Shown: positions 9,590 through 20,099, counted from the first letter of the stretch. The stretch is DNA of 64,000 bases from Streptomyces catenulae (GCF_000718015.1 NZ_JODY01000004.1:124001-188000), one strand, 5' to 3'. Program-made: numbers and translations. Notes: generated from the letters alone by a model not told the origin.

Positions 9590-10405
9590 TCAGCGCCGCC
9601 GCACCCCGGCCACCGGCACCGGGCGCCCCGGCACCGGGCGCCCCGGCACCGGCACCGCACGCGCCACCACGGCGCGCCCGGCCGTCCGCCGCAGCGCCGG
9701 ATGGCCCAGGTCGCCGTGGAGCCGGGCCGGGCGCGGGCCGGACCGCGCCCGGCGCAGCAGCGGCCAGGCGGCGACGCCGAGGGCGAGGGAGAGCAGATGG
9801 CCGCCGGAGCTGAGCGGGTCGGTGAAGCTCAGCAGATCGGCCGTGGCGTAACAGGCGGCGCCGCCGAGCAGCGGCCACCGCAGCCGCCCCGCCACCACTC
9901 CGGCCAGCGCCCCGGCGCAGGTCATCACGCCGTAGCTGATGCCGTAGTCGAGGCGGTGCGCCGCACCGGGCGGCAGCGCCCCGGTGGCGACGGCGGCGCC
10001 CACCGGCAGCTCCGTGGCGAGGGTGGCCAGCACATGGCCGCCGAGGAAGACCGCGAGGGTGCGCGCCGCGCCGACCCGCCGCTCCAGCGCCGCCAGGACG
10101 ACGACGAAGGCGAGCGCGAAACCGGAGAGCACCCCGCCGTCGATCCACAGCGCGCTCGCCACCAGCACCCGCACCGGCGTCGCCGCCAGATGCGCCGCGT
10201 CCGTGCTGGAGCCCCGCAGCAGCTCCGCCACCCGCGCCGGGTCCGCGTACGCCGCGAAGAGCGAGGTCGCCACCAGCAGCAGCGCGTACCAGAAGGTGAA
10301 CGGCGTCGCCCGGGGCCCGGGCAGCGCCCGCCCCGCCCACCGGCGCCACCACGCCGCACCCCCGCGCGGGGGCAGCCCGGCCCGTATCTCCGTCACACCG
10401 CTCAC
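9590..10405 (-). CDS. Rhomboid-like integral membrane protein
   Basis: A 271-residue polytopic protein with about six hydrophobic helices. GGHVLATLATE, DYGISYGVM (a GxSxG-like motif) and SGGHLLSL (a late helix histidine) resemble the rhomboid serine/histidine arrangement, but the match is not strict and activity is uncertain. The GTG at 10405 is preceded by GGGAGGGG. The C-terminus carries VPGRP repeats coded by a 15-bp direct repeat near 9617-9655. It ends 34 bp from the convergent GNAT gene. Confidence 0.65.
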   Translation of the reverse strand: MSGVTEIRAGLPPRGGAAWWRRWAGRALPGPRATPFTFWYALLLVATSLFAAYADPARVAELLRGSSTDAAHLAATPVRVLVASALWIDGGVLSGFALAFVVVLAALERRVGAARTLAVFLGGHVLATLATELPVGAAVATGALPPGAAHRLDYGISYGVMTCAGALAGVVAGRLRWPLLGGAACYATADLLSFTDPLSSGGHLLSLALGVAAWPLLRRARSGPRPARLHGDLGHPALRRTAGRAVVARAVPVPGRPVPGRPVPVAGVRRR

Positions 10406-10579
10406 CGCACCCCTCCCGTCCCTGTCGGTCCGTCCGCCGTACTCAACGTGCGGCGGCGCCCGCCCGTTCACCGCACGCCGCCCCGCGGCGCGTGAGCTAC
10501 GTCACGGCACACAACCCCGGACGGGCCCACGGCGTTGTCCGCGCAATCGGTTGGACCCGCGCCCGCGCGGTTGGCCAGG

Positions 10580-11335
10580 ATGACCCGCATGACTCCCGTT
10601 CCCCCCGACCCGACCTTCCCCACCCCGGCCGGCCCCGTGGACGGCCCGGTCACACTGGACCGCCGCGACGGCCCGTACGGCGAGGTGGCGCTGCGCCGCC
10701 GCGGCGGCGCGGACGGCTCCGGCGGCGCGCCGGTCTTCGAGATCATCGCCAACGGCTGCTTCCTGATGGACACCTCCGACGGCCGCTCCGAACGGCTGCT
10801 GATCGATGCGGCACTGGCCGGTCTACCGCCGGAGCGGATCCGTCCAGCGGTGCTCATCGGCGGCCTCGGCGTGGGGTTTTCGCTGGTCAGAGCGGTGGAG
10901 CAGGAGCGTTGGGGGCGGATCGCGGTGGTCGAGCGGGAGGCCGCGGTGATCGACTGGCACCGCACCGGCCCGCTCTCCGCCCTGACCGGCCGGGCGCTCG
11001 CCGACCCGCGCACCGCGATCGTGCACACCGATCTGGTGGCCCATCTGCGCGACGGGGCGGCCCCCGGCTCGTACGACGCGCTCTGCCTGGACATCGACAA
11101 CGGACCGGACTGGACGGTCACCGACGGCAACGACGGGCTCTACTCCCCCGCCGGGCTCGCGGCCTGCCGGGCGGCGCTGACGGAAGGCGGGGTGCTGGCC
11201 GTCTGGTCGGCCCAGCCGTCGCCCGCCTTCGACCAGGCCCTCCGGAATGCCGGTTTCCGGCACGTTCGCACGGAAGAGGTGCCTGTCACCCGAGGTGTCC
11301 CCGATGTTGTTCACCTCGCGCACAAGGGCGCGTAG
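10580..11335 (+). CDS. Spermidine-synthase-like SAM-binding protein
   Basis: A 251-residue Rossmann protein: VLIGGLGVGFSL is the nucleotide-binding loop, IAVVEREAAVIDWH the acidic-ended second strand, and LCLDIDNGPDW a third conserved block seen in actinobacterial spermidine-synthase-like proteins. Its substrate is unknown and true polyamine synthesis is not implied. ATG 10580 is the start in the cluster AGGATGACC; the frame opens a little further upstream. It precedes a two-component pair on the same strand but has its own 140-bp gap. Confidence 0.75.
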   Translation: MTRMTPVPPDPTFPTPAGPVDGPVTLDRRDGPYGEVALRRRGGADGSGGAPVFEIIANGCFLMDTSDGRSERLLIDAALAGLPPERIRPAVLIGGLGVGFSLVRAVEQERWGRIAVVEREAAVIDWHRTGPLSALTGRALADPRTAIVHTDLVAHLRDGAAPGSYDALCLDIDNGPDWTVTDGNDGLYSPAGLAACRAALTEGGVLAVWSAQPSPAFDQALRNAGFRHVRTEEVPVTRGVPDVVHLAHKGA

Positions 11336-11476
11336 CCGACAGTCACACCGTGCGCTTACGCTGCTCCCCTGGATGTGACGCGGCGCGGCGATCCGCGCCC
11401 TGCGCCGGACCGCCGCGCGCTGCCGCACGTCCACTCACTACGCGACCAGGCACACGGGGACATGCAGGGGCGGGCG

Positions 11477-12217
11477 ATGGACCAGACGCAAACCAGCCAG
11501 GGCGGTACCGCCGCGGCCACGCCGGGCGCCCAGCGCCGGGTACTGGTCGTCGAGGACGACCCGACGATCGTGGACGCCATCGCGACCCGGCTCCGCGCCG
11601 AGGGCTTCCAGGTGCAGACGGCGACGGACGGCCCGGCGGCCGTCGACACCGCCGAGGCGTGGCAGCCCGATCTGCTGGTCCTCGACGTGATGCTGCCGGG
11701 CTTCGACGGTCTGGAGGTCTGCCGCCGGGTGCAGGCGCAGCGCCCGGTGCCGGTGATGATGCTCACCGCCCGCGACGACGAGACCGACATGCTGGTCGGT
11801 CTGGGCGTCGGCGCGGACGACTACATGACCAAGCCGTTCTCCATGCGGGAGCTGGCCGCGCGGGTGCACGTCCTGCTGCGCCGGGTGGAGCGGGCGGCGC
11901 TCGCCGCGCACACCCCGCGCAGCGGCATCCTGCGCCTGGGCGAGCTGGAGATCGACCACGCCCAGCGCCGGGTGCGGGTGCGCGGCGCCGACGTCCATCT
12001 GACGCCGACCGAGTTCGACCTGCTGGTCTGTCTGGCCAACACGCCGCGCGCGGTGCTCTCCCGTGAGCAGCTGCTGGCCGAGGTGTGGGACTGGGCCGAC
12101 GCGTCCGGGACGCGCACGGTCGACAGCCACATCAAGGCGCTCCGCCGCAAGATCGGCGCCGAGCGCATCCGTACGGTCCACGGCGTCGGCTACGCCCTGG
12201 AGACCCCGCCCGCATGA
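11477..12217 (+). CDS. OmpR/PhoB-family response regulator
   Basis: A 246-residue regulator. The receiver domain has the acidic pair in VVEDDPTIV, the phosphoryl-accepting aspartate in LLVLDVMLPG, threonine in MLTARD and lysine in MTKPFS. The C-terminal winged helix has LTPTEFDLL and RTVDSHIKALRRKI. The ATG at 11477 follows AGGGGCGGGCG. Its stop overlaps the start of the next kinase gene by four bases (ATGA), so the two are translationally coupled partners. The signal is unknown. Confidence 0.95.
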   Translation: MDQTQTSQGGTAAATPGAQRRVLVVEDDPTIVDAIATRLRAEGFQVQTATDGPAAVDTAEAWQPDLLVLDVMLPGFDGLEVCRRVQAQRPVPVMMLTARDDETDMLVGLGVGADDYMTKPFSMRELAARVHVLLRRVERAALAAHTPRSGILRLGELEIDHAQRRVRVRGADVHLTPTEFDLLVCLANTPRAVLSREQLLAEVWDWADASGTRTVDSHIKALRRKIGAERIRTVHGVGYALETPPA

Positions 12218-13338
12218 CGCCCGGATGGCGGGCGCGCGGCCGTGCCCTGGCCGGGCGCCTGTGGGAGGGGCTGCGGCCGCTCGACCCGTACCGCTCGGTG
12301 AAGGCGGCGCTCGGCGCGCTGGTCGTCGTCTCGGTGATCATCACCACCCTGCTGGTCTTCGTCGCCATCCACTCGGCGACCGAGCTACGGGTGATCACGG
12401 TCTTCTCGATCATCGCGTCGCTGCTGGTCACCCAGTTCGTGGCGAACAATCTGACCGCGCCGCTGGACGAGATGACGGACGTGACGCGGTCCATGGCGCA
12501 GGGCGACTACACCCGCCGGGTGCGCGCCGAGCGGCGGGACGAGTTCGGCGACCTGGCCAGCGCCTTCAACCGCATGGCGGCCGACCTGGAGGCGGTGGAC
12601 ACCCACCGCAAGGAGCTGGTGGCCAACGTCTCGCACGAGCTGCGTACGCCCATCGCGGCGCTGCGCGCGGTGCTGGAGAACGTCGTCGACGGTGTCTCCG
12701 AGCCCGATCCGGAGACGATGCGGACGGCGCTGAAGCAGACCGAGCGGCTGGGCCGCCTCGTCGAGCACCTGTTGGACCTCTCCCGCCTGGACAACGGCGT
12801 CGTGCCGCTGCACTCGCGCCGCTTCGAGGTGTGGCCGTACCTGTCCGGGGTGCTGAAGGAGGCCAACATGAGCCGCGGCGCCTCCACCCTCGCCGGAACG
12901 GCCGGGTCCGGCACCCACACCCGTACGGACGTCCATCTCCACCTGGACGTCTCACCGCCGGAGCTGACCGCGTACGCGGACGCCGAGCGGCTGCACCAGG
13001 TCGTCGCCAACCTCATCGACAACGCGATCAAGCACAGCCCGCGCCACGGCCGGGTCACCGTGCACGCCCGGCGGGGCGAGGGTCCGCAGAGCCTGGAGCT
13101 GGACGTGCAGGACGAGGGCCCGGGCATCCCGGAGGCGGAGCGCTACCGCGTCTTCGAACGCTTCAACCGCGGCGGACCCGCGCCCTCCGGCCCGGGGAGC
13201 GACGGCGGTACGGGGCTGGGCCTGGCCATCGCGCGCTGGGCGGTGGATCTGCACGGCGGGCGCATCGGCGTGGCCGAATCCGATCGCGGCTGCCGGATCC
13301 GGGTCACTCTTCCGGGGACGGAGTCCGGCCGGAGCTGA
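12214..13338 (+). CDS. HAMP-containing sensor histidine kinase, partner of the preceding regulator
   Basis: A 374-residue kinase with two membrane segments close together (about residues 32-75), a very short extracytoplasmic part, a HAMP domain, HisKA with the phospho-acceptor in VSHELRTP, and HATPase motifs [17 protein letters not shown] and [10 protein letters not shown]. The short sensor loop suggests sensing in or near the membrane. Start at 12214 overlaps the regulator stop. A palindromic region follows 40 bp after its stop. Confidence 0.95.
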   Translation: MTPGWRARGRALAGRLWEGLRPLDPYRSVKAALGALVVVSVIITTLLVFVAIHSATELRVITVFSIIASLLVTQFVANNLTAPLDEMTDVTRSMAQGDYTRRVRAERRDEFGDLASAFNRMAADLEAVDTHRKELVANVSHELRTPIAALRAVLENVVDGVSEPDPETMRTALKQTERLGRLVEHLLDLSRLDNGVVPLHSRRFEVWPYLSGVLKEANMSRGASTLAGTAGSGTHTRTDVHLHLDVSPPELTAYADAERLHQVVANLIDNAIKHSPRHGRVTVHARRGEGPQSLELDVQDEGPGIPEAERYRVFERFNRGGPAPSGPGSDGGTGLGLAIARWAVDLHGGRIGVAESDRGCRIRVTLPGTESGRS

Positions 13339-13377
13339 CGACCCGTGGCGTAGGGTCGACGCCGGAAGCACACGAAC

Positions 13378-13410
13378 GGCGGTGCACCGCCCTGATCAGG
13401 GGGGTGCACC
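13378..13410. repeat. Nested palindrome upstream of kgd
   Basis: GGCGGTGCACCGCC at 13378-13391 is a perfect palindrome. It overlaps a larger dyad at 13381-13410 in which 28 of 30 bases are symmetrical, with GGTGCACC at both ends and CCCTGATCAGGG in the centre. It lies 40 bp after the kinase stop and 188 bp before the kgd start. It could terminate the two-component operon or be an operator for kgd; no T tract is present. Confidence 0.6.
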
Positions 13411-13597
13411 CGGGGCGAGTCGTACCCGCGAGCGGGCAAACCCCGAGTGTTTCCCGCCAAGTCATGCCGCGAAACCCGTCGGCGAATGTGACGTGCGCTA
13501 CCTGTACCCCTCCCGGACTGCACCAAAGGTCACAAGAGGCGTAGCCTTTATTTCCGCTGTCCACCACCTTAGGAAGCGGAAGAGGGCGGTTGCCGCC

Positions 13598-16500
13598 GTG
13601 TCGCCACAGTCCCCCAACAGCTCGAACATCTCGACCGACCAGGACGGGCAGGGCAAGTCCCCTGCTGCCGCGTTCGGTGCGAATGAGTGGCTCGTTGACG
13701 AGATCTACCAGCAGTACCTCCAGGACCCGAACTCGGTAGACCGGGCCTGGTGGGACTTCTTCGCCGACTACAAGCCCGGCGCCACCGCCGCACCGGGCCA
13801 GCCGGCCGAGGGCCCCGCCCCCGTACCGCCCACCCAGGAGAAGCCCGTGGCCACCCCGGCGCCCGCCCAGCCCGCCGCTCCGGCCGCACCGGCACAGCCC
13901 GCCGCGTCCGCCCCGGCCCCCGCCAAGGCGGCCCCGGCGCCCGCGAAGGCCGCGCCCGCGAAGCCCGCCGCCGCCAAGGACGGCGCGGCTCCGGCCGGTC
14001 CCGAGCTGGTGACGCTGCGCGGCCCGTCGGCCGCCGTCGCGAAGAACATGAACGCCTCGCTGGAGCTGCCGACGGCCACGTCCGTCCGCGCGGTCCCGGT
14101 GAAGCTGCTGTTCGACAACCGCATCGTCATCAACAACCACCTCAAGCGCGCCCGTGGCGGGAAGGTCTCCTTCACCCACCTCATCGGGTACGCGATGGTG
14201 CAGGCCCTCAAGGCCATGCCGTCGATGAACTACTCCTTCCAGGAGAAGGACGGCAAGCCGACGCTGGTCAAGCCCGAGCACGTCAACCTCGGCCTCGCCA
14301 TCGACCTGGTGAAGCCGAACGGTGACCGTCAGCTCGTCGTCGCCGCCATCAAGAAGGCCGAGACCCTCACCTTCTTCGAGTTCTGGCAGGCGTACGAGGA
14401 CATCGTCCGCCGTGCCCGCAACAACAAGCTGACGATGGACGACTTCACCGGAGTCACCGCGTCGCTGACGAACCCGGGCGGCATCGGCACCGTCCACTCC
14501 GTGCCGCGTCTGATGCCCGGCCAGGGCCTGATCATCGGCGTCGGCGCGATGGACTACCCGGCGGAGTTCCAGGGCACCTCGCAGGACGCCCTGAACAAGC
14601 TCGGCGTCTCCAAGGTCATGACGCTGACCAGCACGTACGACCACCGCGTGATCCAGGGCGCCGCCTCCGGCGAGTTCCTGCGGATCATGAGCCAGCTGCT
14701 GCTCGGCGAGAACGACTTCTTCGACGACATCTTCAAGTCGCTGCGGATCCCCTACGAGCCGGTCCGCTGGCTGCGCGACATCGACGTCTCCCACGACGAC
14801 GACGTCACCAAGGCCGCCCGGGTCTTCGACCTGATCCACTCCTACCGGGTCCGCGGCCACGTCATGGCCGACACCGACCCGCTCGAGTACCACCAGCGCA
14901 AGCACCCCGACCTCGACATCATCGAGCACGGCCTCACCCTGTGGGACCTGGAGCGCGAGTTCGCGGTCGGCGGCTTCTCCGGCAAGTCGATGATGAAGCT
15001 CCGCGACATCCTCGGCGTGCTCCGCGACTCGTACTGCCGCACCACCGGCATCGAGTACATGCACATCCAGGACCCCAAGCAGCGCAAGTGGATCCAGGAC
15101 CGTGTGGAGCGGCCGCACAACTCGCCCGAGCGCGAGGAGCAGCTGCGGATCCTGCGCCGTCTGAACTCCGCCGAGGCGTTCGAGACGTTCCTGCAGACCA
15201 AGTACGTCGGCCAGAAGCGCTTCTCGCTGGAGGGCGGCGAGTCCGTCATCCCGCTGCTGGACGCGGTCATCGACTCGGCCGCCGAGTCGCGGCTGGACGA
15301 GGTCGTCATCGGTATGGCCCACCGCGGCCGGCTGAACGTCCTCGCCAACATCGTCGGCAAGTCCTACGCGCAGCTCTTCCGGGAGTTCGAGGGCAACCTC
15401 GACCCGAAGTCGATGCACGGCTCCGGCGACGTCAAGTACCACCTGGGCCAGGAAGGCACCTTCACCGGCCTGGACGGCGAGCAGATCAAGGTCACCCTCG
15501 CGGCGAACCCGTCCCACCTGGAGACGGTCGACCCGGTCATCGAGGGCATCTCCCGCGCCAAGCAGGACATCATCAACAAGGGCGGCACGGACTTCACGGT
15601 CCTGCCGGTCACCCTCCACGGTGACGCCGCCTTCGCCGGTCAGGGCGTGGTCGCCGAGACGCTCAACATGTCGCAGCTGCGCGGCTACCGCACGGGCGGC
15701 ACGGTCCACATCGTCATCAACAACCAGGTCGGCTTCACCGCCGCCCCGGAGTCGTCGCGTTCGTCGATGTACGCGACCGATGTGGCCCGCATGATCGAGG
15801 CGCCGATCTTCCACGTGAACGGCGACGACCCCGAGGCCGTCGTCCGCGCGGGCCGACTGGCCTTCGAGTTCCGGCAGGCGTTCAACAAGGACGTCGTCAT
15901 CGACCTCATCTGCTACCGCCGCCGCGGTCACAACGAGACCGACAACCCGGCGTTCACGCAGCCGCTGATGTACGACCTGATCGACAAGAAGCGTTCGGTG
16001 CGCAAGCTGTACACCGAGTCGCTGATCGGCCGGGGCGACATCACTCTGGAGGAGGCGGAGCAGGCGCTCCAGGACTTCCAGGGCCAGCTGGAGAAGGTCT
16101 TCGCCGAGGTCCGCGAGGCCGTCGCGGCCCCGGGTGCGGCCGAGGTGCCGGACCCGCAGGCGGAGTTCCCGGTGGCGGTGAAGACCGCGATCTCCCAGGA
16201 GGTCGTCAAGCGCATCGCCGAGTCGCAGGTCAACATCCCCGACCGGGTCACCGTCCACCCGCGTCTGCTGCCGCAGCTGCAGCGCCGGGCGTCGATGATC
16301 GAGGACGGCACGATCGACTGGGGCATGGGCGAGACCCTCGCCATCGGCTCCCTGCTGCTGGAGGGCACCCCGGTCCGTCTGTCGGGTCAGGACAGCCGCC
16401 GCGGCACCTTCGGTCAGCGCCACGCGGTGCTGATCGACCGGGAGACCGGCGAGGACTACACCCCGCTGCTCTACCTCTCGGACGACCAGGCGCGTTACAA

Positions 16501-17362
16501 CGTCTACGACTCGCTGCTCTCGGAGTACGCGGTCATGGGCTTCGAGTACGGCTACTCCCTGGCCCGCCCCGAGGCGCTGGTCATGTGGGAGGCGCAGTTC
16601 GGTGACTTCGTCAACGGCGCGCAGACCGTCGTCGACGAGTACATCACCGCCGCCGAGCAGAAGTGGGGCCAGACCTCCGGCGTCACGCTGCTGCTGCCGC
16701 ACGGCTACGAGGGCCAGGGCCCGGACCACTCCTCGGCCCGGATCGAGCGCTTCCTCCAGCTGTGCGCGCAGAACAACATGACGGTCGCCATGCCGACGCT
16801 GCCGTCGAACTACTTCCACCTGCTGCGCTGGCAGGTCCACAACCCGCACCACAAGCCGCTGGTCGTCTTCACCCCGAAGTCGATGCTGCGTCTGAAGGCC
16901 GCGGCGTCGAAGGCGGAGGAGTTCACCACCGGCGGTTTCCGTCCGGTGATCGGCGACGAGAAGGCCGACCCGCAGAAGGTCAGCAAGGTGCTGCTCTGCT
17001 CCGGCAAGGTCTACTACGACCTGGCCGCCGAGCGGGACAAGCGCGGTGCCGACGATGTCGCGATCATCCGGCTGGAGCGGCTGTACCCGCTGCCCGGCAA
17101 GGAGATCCAGGACGAGATCGCCAAGTACCCGAACGCCGGTAAGTACCTGTGGGTGCAGGAGGAGCCGGCCAACCAGGGTGCGTGGCCGTTCATCGCGCTC
17201 AACCTCATCGACCACCTGGACCTGGCGGTCGGTGCCGACATCCCGCACGGTGAGCGTCTGCGCCGCATCTCGCGGCCGCACTCCTCGTCGCCCGCGGTCG
17301 GTTCCGCCAAGCGTCACCAGGCGGAGCAGGCCCAGCTGATCGCCGAGGCGTTCGACGCGTGA
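13598..17362 (+). CDS. kgd: Multifunctional 2-oxoglutarate decarboxylase/dehydrogenase E1-E2 fusion
   Basis: A 1254-residue actinobacterial KGD/SucA-type fusion. Residues 1-50 are the E1 N-terminal helix ([12 protein letters not shown]), 60-140 an Ala/Pro-rich linker, 150-390 a dihydrolipoyl succinyltransferase-like domain with the catalytic DHRVIQGA block (about 348), and the rest a thiamine-diphosphate E1 with [12 protein letters not shown] and [13 protein letters not shown]. It links glutamate metabolism to the TCA cycle by oxidising 2-oxoglutarate with E3. The GTG at 13598 starts directly at the conserved N-terminus; the frame upstream is open but unconserved. A strong terminator follows. 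Confidence 0.97.
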   Translation: MSPQSPNSSNISTDQDGQGKSPAAAFGANEWLVDEIYQQYLQDPNSVDRAWWDFFADYKPGATAAPGQPAEGPAPVPPTQEKPVATPAPAQPAAPAAPAQPAASAPAPAKAAPAPAKAAPAKPAAAKDGAAPAGPELVTLRGPSAAVAKNMNASLELPTATSVRAVPVKLLFDNRIVINNHLKRARGGKVSFTHLIGYAMVQALKAMPSMNYSFQEKDGKPTLVKPEHVNLGLAIDLVKPNGDRQLVVAAIKKAETLTFFEFWQAYEDIVRRARNNKLTMDDFTGVTASLTNPGGIGTVHSVPRLMPGQGLIIGVGAMDYPAEFQGTSQDALNKLGVSKVMTLTSTYDHRVIQGAASGEFLRIMSQLLLGENDFFDDIFKSLRIPYEPVRWLRDIDVSHDDDVTKAARVFDLIHSYRVRGHVMADTDPLEYHQRKHPDLDIIEHGLTLWDLEREFAVGGFSGKSMMKLRDILGVLRDSYCRTTGIEYMHIQDPKQRKWIQDRVERPHNSPEREEQLRILRRLNSAEAFETFLQTKYVGQKRFSLEGGESVIPLLDAVIDSAAESRLDEVVIGMAHRGRLNVLANIVGKSYAQLFREFEGNLDPKSMHGSGDVKYHLGQEGTFTGLDGEQIKVTLAANPSHLETVDPVIEGISRAKQDIINKGGTDFTVLPVTLHGDAAFAGQGVVAETLNMSQLRGYRTGGTVHIVINNQVGFTAAPESSRSSMYATDVARMIEAPIFHVNGDDPEAVVRAGRLAFEFRQAFNKDVVIDLICYRRRGHNETDNPAFTQPLMYDLIDKKRSVRKLYTESLIGRGDITLEEAEQALQDFQGQLEKVFAEVREAVAAPGAAEVPDPQAEFPVAVKTAISQEVVKRIAESQVNIPDRVTVHPRLLPQLQRRASMIEDGTIDWGMGETLAIGSLLLEGTPVRLSGQDSRRGTFGQRHAVLIDRETGEDYTPLLYLSDDQARYNVYDSLLSEYAVMGFEYGYSLARPEALVMWEAQFGDFVNGAQTVVDEYITAAEQKWGQTSGVTLLLPHGYEGQGPDHSSARIERFLQLCAQNNMTVAMPTLPSNYFHLLRWQVHNPHHKPLVVFTPKSMLRLKAAASKAEEFTTGGFRPVIGDEKADPQKVSKVLLCSGKVYYDLAAERDKRGADDVAIIRLERLYPLPGKEIQDEIAKYPNAGKYLWVQEEPANQGAWPFIALNLIDHLDLAVGADIPHGERLRRISRPHSSSPAVGSAKRHQAEQAQLIAEAFDA

Positions 17363-17390
17363 GTCGTCCGCCCCGGTGACCCGGGACTCC

Positions 17391-17424
17391 GGAGGGCCCG
17401 TCCCCGTGTGGGGGCGGGCCCTCC
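17391..17424. terminator. Terminator after kgd
   Basis: GGAGGGCCCG-TCCCC and GGGG(G)-CGGGCCCTCC pair across a four-base loop, 29 bp beyond the kgd stop. Confidence 0.88.
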
Positions 17425-17528
17425 GCCGTTGTGCGGCCGCGTCCACCGGGGCGGGCGGCCGCACGGCCCCCTGTCCGGCCTGCCTATCCTGGCCGGGAAC
17501 GTCCTACTGACCCCTTGGTGGAGAGCCC

Positions 17529-17711
17529 GTGTATTTCACTGACCGCGGCATCGAAGAGCTGGAGAGCCGACGCGGCGAGGAGGAGGTCACCCTCGGCTGG
17601 GTGGCCGATCAGCTGCGTACGTTCGTCGATCTGAACCCGGACTTCGAGGTGCCGGTGGAGCGGCTGGCGACCTGGCTGGCGCGGCTGGACGACGAGGACG
17701 ACGACGAGTAG
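17529..17711 (+). CDS. Small acidic conserved protein (DUF6104-like)
   Basis: A 60-residue protein beginning MYFTDRGIEEL and ending in an acidic DDEDDDE run. It is the kind of small conserved protein found next to kgd in Streptomyces. No membrane segment or catalytic motif is visible. The GTG at 17529 has GGTGGAG at proper spacing. The function is unknown; proximity to kgd suggests, without proof, a regulatory or structural partner. Confidence 0.8.
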   Translation: MYFTDRGIEELESRRGEEEVTLGWVADQLRTFVDLNPDFEVPVERLATWLARLDDEDDDE

Positions 17712-17829
17712 TCGCAGCTGACGCGCGCCCGGCGGGGCGGCGGAACCGGGGCCGGTGGCCGGGGGACTTCCCCTGGCCACCGGCCCCGTCGCGTAGGCGT
17801 TCGACTTCTCCCTTGACTTCGCCGGAGCG

Positions 17830-17866
17830 CGATATATCGTGTGTAGCGAAGACGCGATATGTTGCG
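17830..17866. promoter_or_regulatory. Palindromic CGATATATCG operator pair for the PadR operon
   Basis: CGATATATCG (17830-17839) is a perfect ten-base palindrome; a related CGCGATATGTTGCG follows at 17853-17866. The A+T-rich palindrome in this G+C-rich context, about 60 bp before the DUF4097-padR genes, fits an autoregulatory PadR site. It may overlap the -10 region. Confidence 0.65.
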
Positions 17867-17898
17867 TTGCGTTTCCGTCAGCCAACCGGGGGGTCGGC

Positions 17899-18879
17899 AT
17901 GTCCCACAGCGAGTCGAGTTTCGGTACGTCGAGTTCTTCCGCATCCGGGTCCGGTACGCCGGGGCCCGACGACGGAGCACACCCGCGCTTCCCGCTCCGC
18001 GTGGACGGGCCGCGCACCCTGGAGATCGACGAGCCCGTCGAGGCACTGGAGATCCGGGTCTGCGGCGGCGCGGTCAATGTGGTGGGGTCGGCCGAGGAGG
18101 GCCCGGCCCGGGTGGAGATCGGTGAGGTCAGGGGCCATCCGCTGACCGTCTCCCACGAGGACGGCACCCTCTGCGTCGGCTACGACAGCCCGCCGTGGAA
18201 GGGCCCCTGGAAGAGCCTGTTCACCTTCCTCCGGGGCAGGGGGTGGCGCGACCACCGCGCGGAGGTGTCGGTGACCGTCCCGGCCGCCACCCGCGTCGAC
18301 GTCGCCTCGGTCGGCTCCTCGGTGGTCGTGACGGGCGTCGCGGGCCCCACCCGGGTCCAGACCGTCTCGGGCGACAGCACACTCGTCGGGCTGACCGGCG
18401 AGGTGCGCACGGACACCGTCTCGGGCCGGGTCGAGGCGCAGGGCGTCACCGGTGGTCTGCGGTTCCACTCCGTCTCGGGCGATCTGACGGTCCTGGACGG
18501 CGGCGCGGCCACGGTGCAGGCGGACTCCGTCAGCGGTGACATGGTCCTCGACCTCGATCCATCGGACCGCGGTGCGGACATCCAGCTGACCAGCGTCTCC
18601 GGCGAGGTGGCGATCCGGCTGCCGGAGCCGGGCGACACCCGGGTGGAGGCGGGCACCACCAGCGGCACCCTCTCCAACGCCTTCGACACCCTGCGGGTCG
18701 GCGGCGGTTGGGGCGCCAAGCACCTCAGCGGCACGCTCGGCTCGGGTTCGGGCCGTCTGAAGGTCACCACCGTCTCCGGTGGTCTCGCGCTGCTGCGCCG
18801 CCCGGTCTTCGAGACCGCGGACGGCGGCCACCCGGGCGACGGCCCGGCCACCCCGTCCCTTGAGAAGAAGGTGCTCTGA
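17899..18879 (+). CDS. DUF4097 (toastrack-like) beta-repeat protein
   Basis: A 326-residue protein without signal peptide. After a Ser/Gly/Pro-rich N-terminus (residues 1-35), the body consists of repeated short beta-strands each with a VSG/TSG turn (TVSGD, TVSGR, SVSGD, SVSGD, SVSGE, TTSGT, HLSGT, TVSGG), the hallmark of DUF4097. Such proteins are often paired with PadR or two-component regulators and may act at the membrane. ATG 17899 follows GGGGGGTC; the gene is two bases upstream of padR, so they form an operon behind the CGATATATCG operator. Confidence 0.85.
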   Translation: MSHSESSFGTSSSSASGSGTPGPDDGAHPRFPLRVDGPRTLEIDEPVEALEIRVCGGAVNVVGSAEEGPARVEIGEVRGHPLTVSHEDGTLCVGYDSPPWKGPWKSLFTFLRGRGWRDHRAEVSVTVPAATRVDVASVGSSVVVTGVAGPTRVQTVSGDSTLVGLTGEVRTDTVSGRVEAQGVTGGLRFHSVSGDLTVLDGGAATVQADSVSGDMVLDLDPSDRGADIQLTSVSGEVAIRLPEPGDTRVEAGTTSGTLSNAFDTLRVGGGWGAKHLSGTLGSGSGRLKVTTVSGGLALLRRPVFETADGGHPGDGPATPSLEKKVL

Positions 18880-18881
18880 CC

Positions 18882-20099
18882 ATGCCTCCCGTCTTCGCCC
18901 ACGGCCGTCTGCGCCTCTATCTCCTCAAGCTCCTCGACGAGCACCCGCGCCACGGCTACGAGGTCATCCGTCTGCTGGAGGAGCGCTTCCAGGGGCTGTA
19001 CGCACCGTCGGCCGGCACGGTCTATCCGCGGCTGGCGAAGCTGGAGGCCGAGGGCCTGGTCACACACGCCACCGAGGGCGGTCGCAAGGTCTACTCCCTC
19101 ACCGACGCGGGCCGCGCCGAGCTGGCCGGACGCGGCGGCGAACTGGCCGAGCTGGAGCTGGAGATACGTGACTCGGTGGCCGCGCTGGCCTCCGACATCC
19201 GGGCGGATGTGAGCGGTTCGGCCAGCGATCTGCGGCGCGAGATACGCGAGGCCGCCCAGCAGGCGCGGGCGCAGGGCCGCCGCCCGGACGCCGCCGCCGG
19301 AGGTCCGGAGCCGTCCGCCGAGGGCGCGTTCGGGGACAACGAGGGGTGGCGGCAGGCGAAGGAGGAGTTCCGCCGGGCCAAGGAGGAGTGGAAGGAGCAG
19401 GCGCGCCGGGCGAAGGACGAGCGCCGCCGCGCCGAGCAGGAGGCCCGCCGCGCCCGCGAACAGGCGCGGGCGGCCCAGGCGTTCGCCCGCGAGGAGGTGC
19501 AGCAGGCGCTGCGGCGGGTTCAGGAGCAGGCGCAGGAGCGGGTCCGGTCCGGCGACTGGGCGGGCGCGGTCCGTGAGGCGCTCTCCGAGGTCTCCCGCGA
19601 GGTCGGCCGCTTCACGGGCGCCCCGCAGACCGACGACCACACGGGGCGGGAGGGCGCCTCGCGCCCGTCGGAGGACGGCGCCCGCCCGCGCGGGGAGCGC
19701 CCGCACGGGGAGCACGCGTCCGGTGCCGGTGCGCCCGATGCCCGTATATCCGACGGGCAGGGGCACGACGGTCCCGCGGCGGGGTCCGGGCCGGGTGGCG
19801 CGGGGGCCGACAGGGACGTCGGCGACCGGTCGGGGCCAGGTGCGGGCCGTGCGGCGGCCGGGCGGGCTCCGGTCGGGGAACGGCCGCTGCCGGAGTGGGC
19901 GGAGGAGCCGCCGGGTCCCGATCCGGCCCGCGACTTCGACCGCCTGCTGGACCGCTTCCGCGACGACCTCCGGGACGCCGCCCGCGATCACGGCATCACC
20001 CCCGAGCAGGTACGCCGGGCCCGGTACCGCCTCGCGGAGACCTCCAGCGAAATCGGCGGCCTGCTGCGGGAGTCGGCGGAGCGGGGACCGGAGAAGTAG
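18882..20099 (+). CDS. PadR-family regulator with long coiled-coil extension
   Basis: A 405-residue protein. Residues 1-80 form the PadR winged helix (RLYLLKLLDEHPRHGYEVI, then SAGTVYPRLAKLEAEGLV). Residues 90-225 are highly charged heptad-like helix rich in Arg, Glu and Ala (RRAKDERRRAEQEARRA), much longer than the usual C-terminal helix. A Gly/Pro/Asp-rich low-complexity stretch follows (about 245-330), and a final helical block (about 340-395) ends in an SSEIGGLLRES region. Most PadR proteins are 110-190 residues. It is translated two bases after DUF4097 and probably controls that operon. Confidence 0.88.
   Translation: MPPVFAHGRLRLYLLKLLDEHPRHGYEVIRLLEERFQGLYAPSAGTVYPRLAKLEAEGLVTHATEGGRKVYSLTDAGRAELAGRGGELAELELEIRDSVAALASDIRADVSGSASDLRREIREAAQQARAQGRRPDAAAGGPEPSAEGAFGDNEGWRQAKEEFRRAKEEWKEQARRAKDERRRAEQEARRAREQARAAQAFAREEVQQALRRVQEQAQERVRSGDWAGAVREALSEVSREVGRFTGAPQTDDHTGREGASRPSEDGARPRGERPHGEHASGAGAPDARISDGQGHDGPAAGSGPGGAGADRDVGDRSGPGAGRAAAGRAPVGERPLPEWAEEPPGPDPARDFDRLLDRFRDDLRDAARDHGITPEQVRRARYRLAETSSEIGGLLRESAERGPEK

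Noticed and set aside
13304..17464. 1386-codon open frame on the minus strand opposite kgd
   Set aside because: It is the mirror of the kgd codon pattern in very high G+C DNA; the product is Leu/Arg/Val/Asp repeats with no domain, and kgd on the plus strand is fully conserved.
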